NCBI GenBank assembly: GCA_051530055.1
Contig: CM121343.1
Span: 6,944,001-7,008,000, forward strand
Reading direction: 5' to 3'
From: Neoechinorhynchus agilis
Taxonomy: Eukaryota; Acanthocephala
Length of the DNA stretch: 64,000 nucleotides
Both the position numbers and the translations under genes were made by a program. Of this stretch, positions 50,201 to 60,380 are shown piece by piece. The notes under the pieces were generated by a model. That model was not told the DNA's origin and did not search any database. It saw only the letters and a list, made by a program, of their open reading frames with translations. Every line of letters begins with the position of its first letter. Positions within the stretch are counted from its first letter, which is position 1.

Positions 50201-52271
50201 TGAATGGCATTTTTCAATGACCAGTTAAGTAACGGACCAGATAGTCTCCGATTTTTTCAAAAGAACGCTCTTTCTAGACTAAAGAGACTAATGATGGCAT
50301 TAAAAACCTTAAAAGTAGTTCTATGCATGGAATTAACACGATTTAAGTTTTTGAATGGCATTTTTCAATGACCAGTTAAGTAACGGACCGGATAGTCTCC
50401 GATTTTTTTCAAAAGAACGCTCTTTCTAGACTAAAGAGAGGATAATGATGGCATTAAAAACCTTAAAAGTAGTTCTATGCATGGAATTAACACGATTTAA
50501 GTTTTTGAATGGCATTTTTCAATGACCAGTTAAGTAACGGACCGGATAGTCTCCGATTTTTTCAAAAGAACGCTCTTTCTAGACTAAAGAGAGGCTAATG
50601 ATGGCATTAAAAACCTTAAAAGTAGTTCTATGCATGGAATTAACACGATTTAAGTTTTTGAATGGCATTTTTCAATGACCAGTTAAGTAACGGACCGGAT
50701 AGTCTCCGATTTTATTCAAAAGAACGCTCTTTCTAGACTAAAGAGAGGATAATGATGGCATTAAAAACCTTAAAAGTAGTTCTATGCATGGAATTAACAC
50801 GATTTAAGTTTTTGAATGGCATTTTTCAATGACCAGTTAAGTAACGGACCGGATAGTCTCCGATTTTATTCAAAAGAACGCTCTTTCTAGACTAAAGAGA
50901 GGATAATGATGGCATTAAAAACCTTAAAAGTAGTTCTATGCATGGAATTAACACGATTTAAGTTTTTGAATGGCATTTTTCAATGACCAGTTAAGTAACG
51001 GACCAGATAGTCTCCGATTTTTTCAAAAGAACGCTCTTTCTAGACTAAAGAGAGGCTAATGATGGCATTAAAAACCTTAAAATGTAGTTCTATGCATGGA
51101 ATTAACACGATTTAAGTTTTTGAATGGCATTTTTCAATGACCAGTTAAGTAACGGACCGGATAGTCTCCGATTTTATTCAAAAGAACGCTCTTTCTAGAC
51201 TAAAGAGAGGATGGCTAATGAGTGGCATTAAAAACCTTAAAAGTAGTTCTATGCATGGAATTAACACGATTTAAGTTTTTGAATGGCATTTTTCAATGAC
51301 CAGTTAAGTAGTGGACCGGATAGTCTCCGATTTTTTCAAAAGAACGCTCTTTCTAATTAAAGATTTAAGTTTTTGAAGGCATTTTTCAATGATGGATGAT
51401 CAAAAGAACGCTCTTTCTAGACTAAAGAGAATAATGATGGCATTAAAAACCTTAAAAGTAGTTCTATGCATGGAATTAACACGATTTAAGTTTTTGAATG
51501 GCATTTTTCAATGACCAGTTAAGTAACGGACCGGATAGTCTCCGATTTTATTCAAAAGAACGCTCTTTCTAGACTAAAGAGAGGATAATGACGGCATTAA
51601 AAACCTTAAAAGTAGTTCTATGCATGGAATTAACACGATTTAAGTTTTTTGAATGGACCGGATAGTTTTTCAATGACCAGTTAAGTAGTGAACCACGATT
51701 AAGTCTCCGATTTTTTCAAAAGAACGCTCTTTCTAGACTAAAGAGAGGATAATGATGGCATTAAAAACCTTAAAAGTAGTTCTATGCATGGAATTAACAC
51801 GATTTAAGTTTTTGAATGGCATTTTTCAATGACCAGTTAAGTAACGGACCGGATAGTCTCCGATTTTTTCAAAAGAACGCTCTTTCTAGACTAAAGAGAG
51901 GCTAATGATGGCATTAAAAACCTTAAAAGTAGTTCTATGCATGGAATTAACACGATTTAAGTTTTTGAATGGCATTTTTCAATGACCAGTTAAGTAACGG
52001 ACCAGATAGTCTCCGATTTTATTCAAAAGAACGCTCTTTCTAGACTAAAGAGAGGATAATGATGGCATTAAAAACCTTAAAAGTAGTTCTATGCATGGAG
52101 TCCCCGATTTTATTATAAGAGAATTAACACGATTTAAGTTTTTGAATGGAATTTTTCAATGACCAGTAAAGTAATGGACCGGATAGTCTCCGATTTTTTT
52201 CAAGAGAACGCTCTTTCTAGACTAAAGAGAGGATAATGATGGCATTAAAAACCTTAAAGTAGTTCTATGCA
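35240..52271. repeat. Giant satellite array B, ~154-bp unit, ~110 copies, 17 kb
   Basis: Head-to-tail units run from aagtttttgaatggcatttt through caatgaccagttaagtaacg and tagtctccgattttattc to agttctatgcatggaattaa. Spacing between tctccgattt marks is 153-154 bp (35293, 35446, 35600). Nearly every unit has TCTAGA inside a small dyad (ctctttctagactaaagag). Variants include taacggacc/tagtggacc and tttattc/ttttttc. Rare variants recur at whole-unit distances (agactgaagag at 38503 and 40817, 15 units apart), so blocks of many units were duplicated. Units from about 47.9 to 51.3 kb are more uniform; short or scrambled units occur at 49.37-49.66, 51.34-51.43, 51.64-51.72 and 52.09-52.13 kb. There is no long open frame. 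A centromeric or heterochromatic role is possible but not shown. Confidence 0.97.
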
Positions 52272-52400
52272 TGCTTATCCAGAATTCTTGTGTTGACTCA
52301 CAATAGCAAGAATACGGCTTTTGCATTGTGTAAAAGGTCTGAGGGGTGGCGGCGTGCGTCGTTTGTTCATCCATGTGAAAAAAGTGCGATATTTACGTAG

Positions 52401-52779
52401 CTCACTAATAAATTCGGTCCTATATCGGCTCTTGACTTCCAAGATATATCTCAGTGCACAATTCTTTGCTATCTCGCTGTCAATAAATGTCTAGAAGAGA
52501 ATGCTGCTGCATTAAATGTGTGAGTATTCTTCACATCGTTAGTGAAAAAAGTGATAGTTGTATTTAATTTGTTACCGAATATAGATTTCGTCCGAAGATT
52601 ACAGGGAATCTGGATCAGAAGTTTCAGTTACGAGCGAACGTTTCCAAGATGATAAGGATACAATGCAGTGGTATTCTAAAGCAAATCAACATACATTCTA
52701 TCCCAGAAGATTGGAAGCTAGTCAGCGCCAGTGTATAGATGAGAGCGCTTTTAACTGTGGACCAACTGACGTATTCTAG
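52401..52779 (+). CDS. Unknown short gene or last two exons of one
   Basis: Exon pieces 52401-52517 (LTNKFGPISALDFQDISQ...) and 52585-52779 (ISSEDYRESGSEVSVTSERF... to a TAG stop) are joined by a 67-bp intron with gtgtgag/gaatatag borders, phase 0 on both sides. An acceptor (tacgtag) precedes the first. The second exon is hydrophilic, acidic and Ser-rich. No family is recognised. It lies only 130 bp from the end of the giant satellite. A start codon was not found, so more exons would be needed upstream, inside or beyond the array. Confidence 0.45.
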
Positions 52780-53086
52780 AAGGGTCCTCAAGGTTTCTAG
52801 GGGAACAGAATATTGTTTGAGTTTAAAGGATGTGCCCTAAAACGTGTAGATCCACACCGGAAAAAATATGAAGTTTAACATAGTGCCGAACTTTAAGGGA
52901 AAAACCCAGCATTTGTGATCTTATGAAATATTTTCACGCAAAAAAATCACTTTTAATAAGTAGACAAACCTTCGTCGATGAATGCTAAATACTGTTTAGA
53001 TTTGCAGCTCTAAAGTTTCCCGATCCATTATAAATTCTAACGATAGCGTGAATCATTGCTAGACTCTTCAGGCGCATGTCTCAATT
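52780..53086. other. Intergenic, no gene seen
   Basis: A short AT-rich spacer. No features were recognised. Confidence 0.4.
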
Positions 53087-53283
53087 TTAGATAATTTAAT
53101 TTGACAAATACGACCTGGAGTTTATTTGCCTTCTAGCTTTCGCCGATTTACGGCTTCAACTAGGCAATTGTTTCCGGAACAAAGCTTACTCGAATTTTCC
53201 GCGTGTTGAAGCCGTAAAACGACGAATGCTAGAAGACAAATAAATAAACTCTAGGTCGTATTTGCCAAATTAAATTATCTAAA
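53087..53283. repeat. Foldback (MITE-like) element, ~197 bp
   Basis: The left arm (agataatttaatttgacaaa ... ttacggcttcaac) and right arm (gttgaagccgtaaaac ... tttgccaaattaaattatct) are reverse complements over about 70 bp with few mismatches. The loop of ~50 bp has tgtttccggaacaaagctta. There is no coding capacity. Confidence 0.75.
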
Positions 53284-53458
53284 AATAAATTCAAACAAGA
53301 ATTCTGAAAGAAGATATTAGATGTGAAGCCGACAATTGAAAAAAAACAATTCTTATCTCAACATTAACGGCGGACTAAAAATTAGGGTGCCAACTTTGTT
53401 TTGAGGCCACAATTGGGCTGACACAAACCGAATTATCAGAGTTTTTGATTTGTAGAAG

Positions 53459-54286
53459 GTTATTTTGTCTACATATGAAAATATGCGGAAAATCCCATCG
53501 CTTGCCTCGAAGACTCTGAGCGTAGAAGAGTGTTATGAGAATTGCCGAGCGCTGCTCACGACATTGAACGAGAGCTCACCTACAATGCAAAGGTGGCGAA
53601 TAAGGCGTCTGAAAACTCCATTACCGACGGTTCGTGCACCAATTGCGAAACCGAGCAGTCCGGACAGTGCAATGATGACAAGTGGATCTTCAGTAGATAG
53701 CGATGAAATGCATGGGCATTTCCCTAGTCAATCGCCATCTTGTGTTTACGAGAATATTATGGATTTAATTGACCGCAAGAACGTTCAATGCCAAACCCAA
53801 AATACTAGCAAAAAGGACGTTTGCATCCAAGTTAACATTGCAAACACTCTTAAATCACCGAATGTTCTTTTAAGCGAAAGACGCAAGCACGTATTCATGC
53901 AAGACGCTGAAACAAATACGGACGACAGTGAGGTTATTAGCCACTGCGATTTTATTGCATCCACTAACCAATCAAAGGGAAGGAAAAAGCCATTCATGTT
54001 TGTGTGCGATTTAACTGATGTTGTCATGAATGAAAGTGTTTCATCGTCCACCAGAAGTTTGGTGAACCATGACGGATAGAAATTAATCTAACCAATAAAC
54101 TCGATGATCATAGCCATTATTTTCCAATTAGATTCTAACTCATCGGAATTCATTACCGTTAAGAAATTGCAGGACCCACGTTCAATCAGAAACTCCGATT
54201 TAACTTTGGCATTTCGCATTAAAAATCTAAATATTCATCTTTATAAAAAATGCTCGGATAAGTTCTTCGGAAAGTCGCCATTTTAA
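53459..54286 (+). CDS. Unknown Ser/Asp-rich protein with TQT-like motifs, at least two exons
   Basis: Exon A runs from an acceptor (gatttgtag, 53458) to about 54040-54079. Exon B begins after ccaattag near 54122 and ends with a stop at 54286 (EFITVKKLQDPRSIRNSDLT ... FFGKSPF). Exon A contains YENCRALLTTLNE, a Pro/Ser-rich stretch, and three short segments QCQTQN, CIQVNI and AETNTDD. These resemble LC8 dynein-light-chain ligands (consensus near TQT), which occur in series in scaffold proteins; that link is inference from short motifs. The first exon with the start codon is not identified and could include the exons at 52401-52779. The A/B junction has two candidate phase-1 donors. The family is unknown. 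Confidence 0.5.
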
Positions 54287-54521
54287 AACAAAAGCTTCAC
54301 GTTTCGCCCGATGGCATTTGTTGGCCTCAGCGATTTCTCTATCAATCTTACTAAAACTAGGCTTCAAGAGTGGATTTATTGATGACGTAAAACCAATGAA
54401 TCCATATGGGTATTCATATCGAGAGAAAATCCATTAGGATGGTAAACTTTGAATTGTGGTGAAGATAATCCCGGTTATAAATCATTTTATTGTACTAAAA
54501 ACTCAATGTGACAAAGTATAA

Positions 54522-54826
54522 ATGAGTCAAACAATGCAGGGCACTTCGAAAAGAATCGCCCAACATAAACAGGTCTTTCGCCGTTTTGATCATTCATTCG
54601 CCATTTCAAACGACCAGGAATCTATGCAACATTGCATAGATGGGACGCATTTTGTCGGGAAGGAGCAAAATCTTCCTTGCATACATCTCTGTGGCCAATG
54701 GAAGGCAATGAAGCGAGTTTCAGTGTAAAACTACCTGCCAGTGACGTAGTTAAAATCAATAGAATATTTAAAGATAAATTCCATGAGTATGTGGCGATGA
54801 GGAATAATCGTATCAATGAATAACTT
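54522..54826 (+). CDS. Possible small unknown gene
   Basis: A frame from the ATG at 54522 (MSQTMQGTSKRIAQHK ...) overlaps out of phase with a frame to the stop near 54823 (EGNEASFSVKLPASDVVKIN ... YVAMRNNRINE). Both halves look like protein, and one base change or a missed intron near 54640 would join them. The stop falls right at the border of the inverted-repeat element at 54829. No family is recognised. Confidence 0.3.
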
Positions 54827-54828
54827 TA

Positions 54829-55283
54829 ATTGAAATATTTCGTCCAATCGCACTGGACTTCTTCAGTCAGGTATCTAAAAAGCAATTCGGCAACCCGTAC
54901 GTTTCTTCAGTTGTAGTTTATTGACGATTCCTCCTCTGAGAGTTTATCCAAGGTCTTATTGGCAGGCCACCAGAGCAAACGTACGCTCGTCTATTCCACA
55001 CGAAGAAATAATCTTCATGGTCTGACCTGTCCGAGGATTCGCGAAGGCCCAAGTGGTGCTCTTGGATTGTGATCGCTGCTATATTAATCGGACCATAAGA
55101 TTGAACGTGTTATCGTGGAGGCCATGTTCATTCACATAGCCAATACCTTCGAGGGAAACAAGTCAGATTATTCCCTTAAGTTGAGGATACCTCCGGACGA
55201 GATATTGAGGCTGCCAAATTGCTTTTTAGATATTTAACTGAAGAAGTTCAGTACAGTTGGACGAAATATTTCAATTAAAGTCA
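54829..55283. mobile_element. Non-autonomous DNA transposon with ~70-bp terminal inverted repeats
   Basis: The left end (aattgaaatatttcgtccaa ... aaaaagcaatt) and right end (aattgctttttagatat ... ttggacgaaatatttcaatt) are inverted repeats of about 70 bp enclosing ~320 bp. Inside are GC-richer sequence and no intact transposase. The total of ~455 bp and the long TIRs fit a deletion derivative of a DNA transposon. The bases beyond the ends (tttaatt/aattaaag) extend the symmetry, so the exact target-site duplication is unclear. Confidence 0.7.
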
Positions 55284-55573
55284 TTCTTTGATATGATGTT
55301 TTCCCCACCGCCACTTCAATAGAACACACGATACAGTGCAGGATTTACTACGAGTAGACACACGGTTTTGTCAGGATTCAATAATCGCATATTTCGATTT
55401 TAAACCACTGGTTAAAGTTTTAATCTGCTTTAAACCTTCAAGTGGCCGTTTCACTTAGCTAAACGTTTAAGATTTCTTAACATTTGTTTTTGTTTGCTCA
55501 AAATGATAATTATTTTATTCCTTCGAATTCCACGATAAGACACTTAAATGTAGAATGTTAGATTTAATGCTAT

Positions 55574-55810
55574 TGAGAGAAAATCCATCGGGATGGAAAC
55601 TTTTTGACTTATGGTGAAGATAATTACGGTTGAAGGGTTTACGAGCGGGCTCAGGGTCCCAGGACCTTGTTGGAAGTAGCTAATTAGACAAGACACTGAA
55701 AACAACCATAACCAAAACCTTAAGCGAGGTTTAGTCTTTCGAAATATTTCCTAATAATAAAATGATTTTTATCCGGGTGATTATCTTCACCACAAGTCAA
55801 AATGTTAGAT
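55574..55810. repeat. Foldback pair of the ttatggtgaagataattacgg family
   Basis: The left arm 55574-55640 (gagagaaaatccatcgggat ... tggtgaagataatta) is echoed in reverse at about 55750-55803 (tttttatccgggtgattatc ttcaccacaagtc). Related single arms lie at about 54420-54470 (plus) and 56385-56447 (minus), the latter with the same preceding gaggtttagtctttcgaaat type sequence. This is a local family of inverted elements. No coding capacity. Confidence 0.55.
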
Positions 55811-56663
55811 TTATATCATCGCACCTCCTTCTAACAATGGTAAATAAAATAGACATAACAAAAAATTCAATTTTTTTATCATAGTAGACCTGATAATATT
55901 TTTTTGGACAATTCTACATCCCAAAAGTGGACAAACGACTTTGGGTTTCTTTGAAAAGATCAACAATCCCTCAAATGCTATTTATTTGTTTGTAGCGCTA
56001 ACGGCTGACTATGTCAATAATGGACATTGCAAGTCCTTAGAATGATTTCCTACCTTGCAAAGTTTTCTCTTAGGTCAAGAAATAATCAAATTGGGCGGGA
56101 CATCACAAACCTCCTTTCGATTAAATTTTGGTGGCAAGTTAACGTTTTGCCCGCAAGACCGTTGGGTTTTTAATGAAAACCATTTCGAATATTTAATGGC
56201 GAAACTAATTTTTGATAGGTTGGATTATCGCGTGATTGCAAAAGAACGTACTTTTATAATTTTTACAAATCTGAAAAAATGAACTATGTTCGCTTTGAAT
56301 CATTTGCACGGGAGTAAAATTCAGCAAGATTATTTGGTGATTTTTAAATGGTTTTGACACCGCAGGCGAGATTTAGTCTTTCGAAATATCATTAAAAAAT
56401 AAAATGGATTTTATCCGGGTAATTATCTTCACCACGAGTCAAAATCATAAGGATATTTAGCGATTGTAGCAATTTTAAACTTGTGAGAATATGTGGGAAA
56501 GCGTCAGTCTTCTTCACAGCGTAATTGTGAGTTTAGTTTTGACAAATCTTTTCAGCTAGGATATGAAGTTATGATTCATTTCTCAACGAATTTTTTTGTA
56601 CTTTAAGATCATGATAAAAAAAGTTAGTTAAAGGAACGTTTTATCCGACAATAAGTAAAGAAT
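55811..56663. other. Intergenic, with one more foldback-family arm
   Basis: It contains the arm at about 56370-56447 (gcgagatttagtctttcgaa ... ttatcttcaccacgag) of the family at 55574-55810. No gene was recognised; a 75-codon frame at 56055-56282 has no supporting features. Confidence 0.45.
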
Positions 56664-56735
56664 GAAGATTGAACTATTCATGTTTGTATATGGCGGAGAA
56701 ATTAAAAGAATTTATTAAATCCAATTGGTCTCGGA
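56664..56735 (+). repeat. Dispersed repeat, left half only
   Basis: gaagattgaactattcatgt and the following ~40 bases match the left part of the copy at 7324, then diverge after attaaatcc. The right half of the same repeat occurs in reverse at about 57600-57670. Confidence 0.55.
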
Positions 56736-57004
56736 TCGTGTTAATTCCTTTAATATTTTCGGAATAAGCGATAACTCACGCACAAAATAGACATCGATTT
56801 CCAATAAGAAATGAATTTTTAGAAGAACCTAATGAGTATGAAGGAGGTGAGTAATGTTATGGTTGAAGGAAACGTTGAAAGGTAGAAGATATTTTTAAAT
56901 TAAACACGATTAAGGCTCTTCAATTTTAAAGGGATTCACATTGAACACTTTACTGAAAGACTAAGTTTACTTACCTCAAAATGATGCAAAACGGATTAGA
57001 TTAT

Positions 57005-57513
57005 CTAGTCATCGTCGCCGTCGTGTTTTTTGTGTTCACTGGAATCTACGAGTTTCTTAAGACGCTCTCTATGTTCCTTTAGTTGATTCTATCGACCGAT
57101 CACGCGTCCAAATCAAAACAATTCGTATAGACTCACCGCATGTCGTGAAATTTCATCTTGGTGATACTCGATTTCCTTTAAATACGCTTTTCTCAGATTT
57201 TTTATCTGCTCTTGTTCCTACAGTCCAAAAGGATTAAATAAATTCCGAAGAAAAACAATCACCAATTTCTTGAAATAAACGTTTTCAGCCGATTGCTCTC
57301 TCCGCTTCCAAACCTCCCCAGCGTCACTAAAAACGCTTTAAGGAAGATTCAGCAAATAAAAAACTACCTAACGTGACCATCGTCACTGACGAAACGAATG
57401 TAAATCCTCTGATCCTTGTTACTGCAAAAATCCAATTACATGCAAAAGAATCAGGCAAAACCTTACATTCTAGCCACAGCAGCGTTCAATCCACGACGAA
57501 GCAAAGAAGCCAT
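57005..57513 (-). CDS. ATP5IF1: Mitochondrial ATPase inhibitor IF1, five short exons
   Basis: IF1 is a small matrix protein that binds F1-ATPase and blocks ATP hydrolysis when the membrane potential falls. Exons (minus): 57513-57467, 57421-57368, 57324-57263, 57217-57137, 57088-57005, with introns of 43-49 bp. Exon 1 gives a mitochondrial presequence MASLLRRGLNAAVAR. Exon 2 ends IRFVSDDGHV, close to the nematode MAI start of the mature protein. Exon 3 holds the inhibitory core with SDAGEVWKR and EQSAENVYFKKL. Exons 4-5 form the long coiled coil (EYHQDEISRHANQLKEHRE) and end in KKHDGDDD. Total ~100 residues, the family's usual size. One base too many in exon 3 (near cggagagcaa) breaks the frame exactly where KREQSAE should read; splice phases close on both sides if it is discounted. 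Probably a sequence error, possibly a pseudogene. Confidence 0.8.
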
Positions 57514-57599
57514 TACGAAGAACGATTTGAATAACAAAATTTCTCAATGTGGAGAACGATTCTTCCGTGTTCAATCGGGTTAAAACCGTAGGATGCTCC

Positions 57600-57672
57600 C
57601 AAAAAACCTTCATAAACGCGTACAAGATTGTGCCGAAATATCGGATTTAATAAATTCTTTTAGTTTTTACGC
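57600..57672 (-). repeat. Dispersed repeat, right half, reverse orientation
   Basis: On the minus strand this reads aatttattaaatccgatatt then tcggcacaatcttgt, matching the right part of the copy at 7324-7415. With the left half at 56664 it brackets the IF1 gene in opposite orientation. It abuts the first unit of satellite array C. Confidence 0.55.
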
Positions 57673-60380
57673 CTTTGATTTTTTAGAAGTTTGTACTCCT
57701 TTTTTTCAAGTCAATCAGATTTCTTTGGCTTTGTAAACTCCCCGGATCTAAATTCAATGAACTTTTCCCTTTTCTTCTTTTCTAATGTTGTTTCTATGTC
57801 TTATTTGAAAATCGGAGAAAGTTTTTGAGAATATTCCGCCTTTTCACTTTGAATTGCTCCATAAATCGCTGATATATTTCCGCAAGCTCCCGCTCTTAGT
57901 GGCAACCCATTTGCTTTTCTTTGATTTTTAGAAGTTTGCACCCTTTTTTTCAAGTCAATCAGATTTCTTTGGCTTTGTAAACTCCCCGGATCTAAATTCA
58001 ATGAACTTTTCCCTTTTCTTTTAATGTTGTTCTGTCTTATTTGAAAATCGGAGTTTTGAGAATATTCCGCCTTCCCATTGAATTGCTCATAAATCGCTGA
58101 TATATTTCAAGCTCCCGCTCTTAGTGGACCATTTGTTTTCTTTGATTTTTAGAAGTTTGCCTCTTTTTTCAAATGAACCAGATTTCTGTACTTTGTAAAT
58201 CCCCGATCTAAATTCAATGAACTTTTCCCTTTTCTTCTTTTCTAATGTTGTTTCTATGTCTTATTTGAAAATCGGAGAAAGTTTTTGAGAATATTCCGCC
58301 TTTCCACTTTGAATTGCTCCATAAATCGCTGATATATTTCCGCAAGCTCCCGCTCTTAGTGGCGACCCATTTGCTTTTCTTTGATTTTTAGAAGTTTGCA
58401 CTCCTTTTTTCAAATGAACCAGATTTCTGTACTTTGTAAACTCCCCGGATCTAAATTCAATGAACTTTTCCCTTTTCTTCTTTTCTAATGTTGTTTCTAT
58501 GTCTTATTTGAAAATCGGAGAAAGTTTTTGAGAATATTCCGCCTTTCCCCATTGAATTGCTCCATAAATCGCTGATATATTTCCGCAAGCTCCCGCTCTT
58601 AGTGGCGACCCATTTGCTTTTCTTTGATTTTTAGAAGTTTGCACTCCTTTTTTTCAAATGAACCAGATTTCTGTACTTTGTAAACTCCCCGGATCTAAAT
58701 TCAATGAACTTTCCCCTTTTCTTCTTTTCTAATGTTGTTTCTATGTCTTATTTGAAAATCGGAGAAAGTTTTTGAGAATATTCCGCCTTTTCCCCATTGA
58801 ATTGCTCTATAAATCGCTGATATATTTTCTCAAGCTCCCGCTCTTAGTGCTGATCCATTTGGTTTTCTTTGATTTTTAGAAGTTTGCTCTCTTTTTTTCA
58901 AATGAACCAGATTTCTGTACTTTGTAAACTCCCCGGATCTAAATTCAATGAACTTTCCCCTTTTCTTTTCTAATGTTGTTTCTATGTCTTATATGTAAAT
59001 CGGAGAAATTTTTTGAGAATATTCCGCCTTTTCCCCATTGAATTGCTCTATAAATCGCTGATATATTTTCTCAAGCTCCCGCTCTTAGTGCTGATCCATT
59101 TGGTTTTCTTTGATTTTTAGAAGTTTGCACTTTTTTTTCAAATGAACCAGATTTCTGTACTTTGTAAACTCCCCGGATCTAAATTCAATGAACTTTCCCC
59201 TTTTCTTTTCTAATGTTGTTTCTATGTCTTATTTGAAAATCGGAGAAAGTTTTTGAGAATATTCCGCCTTTTCCCCATTGAATTGCTCTATAAATCGCTG
59301 ATATATTTTCTCAAGCTCCCGCTCTTAGTGCTGATCCATTTGCTTTTCTTTGATTTTTAGAAGTTTGCACTCCTTTTTTTCAAATGAACCAGATTTCTGT
59401 ACTTTGTAAACTCCCCGGATCTAAATTCAATGAACTTTCCCCTTTCTTCTTTTCTAATGTTGTTTCTATGTCTTATTTGAAAATCGGAGAAAGTTTTTGA
59501 GAATATTCCGCCTTTTCCCCATTGAATTGCTCTATAAATCGCTGATATATTTTCTCAAGCTCCCGCTCTTAGTGCTGATCCATTTGGTTTTCTTTGATTT
59601 TTAGAAGTTTGCTCTCTTTTTTTCAAATGAACCAGATTTCTGTACTTTGTAAATTCCCCGGATCTAAATTCAATGAACTTTCCCCTTTTCTTTTCTAATG
59701 TTGTTTCTATGTCTTATATGTAAATCGGAGAAATTTTTTGAGAATATTCCGCCTTTCCCCATTGAATTGCTCTATAAATCGCTGATATATTTTCTCAAGC
59801 TCCCGCTCTTAGTGCTGATCCATTTGGTTTTCTTTGATTTTTAGAAGTTTGCTCTCTTTTTTTCAAATGAACCAGATTTCTGTACTTTGTAAATTCCCCG
59901 GATCTAAATTCAATGAACTGTTCCCCTTTCTTCTTTTCTAATGTTGTTTCTATGTCTTATATGTAAATCGGAGAAATTTTTTGAGAATATTCCGCCTTTT
60001 CCCCATTGAATTGCTCTATAAATCGCTGATATATTTTCTCAAGCTCCCGCTCTTAGTGCTGATCCATTTGGTTTTCTTTGATTTTTAGAAGTTTGCACTC
60101 TTTTTTTTCAAATGAACCAGATTTCTGTACTTTGTAAACTCCCCGGATCTAAATTCAATGAACTTTCCCCTTTTCTTTTCTAATGTTGTTTCTATGTCTT
60201 ATATGTAAATCGGAGAAATTTTTTGAGAATATTCCGCCTTTTCCCCATTGAATTGCTCTATAAATCGCTGATATATTTTCTCAAGCTCCCGCTCGCAGTG
60301 GTGATCCATTTGGTTTTCTTTGATTTTTAGAAGTTTGCACTCCTTTTTTTCAAATGAACCAGATTTCTGTATCTTTGTAA
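57673..60380. repeat. Satellite array C, ~242-bp unit, ~11 copies
   Basis: The mark tagaagtttg occurs at 57684, 57929, 58150, 58389, 58632, 58877, 59118, 59358, 59602, 59842, 60086 and 60328. Spacing is 221-245 bp. Conserved blocks are ctccccggatctaaattcaa, tctaatgttgtttctatgtc and gagaatattccgcc. The left three units are more diverged and carry small deletions, while the right eight are nearly uniform. It is unrelated to arrays A and B. It is non-coding and begins about 160 bp upstream of the IF1 start codon. Confidence 0.95.

Noticed and set aside
35240-52271. CRISPR-like array
   Set aside because: The repeats are ~154 bp and directly adjoining with no unique spacers, in a eukaryotic context with spliced genes; this is satellite DNA.
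54829-55283. Protein-coding gene inside the TIR element
   Set aside because: All frames are interrupted; the segment is flanked by 70-bp inverted repeats and behaves as a non-autonomous transposon.
1-57513. Functional cluster of ATP synthase genes (subunit d and IF1)
   Set aside because: They are 56 kb apart with many unrelated genes and arrays between; co-location is most likely chance.
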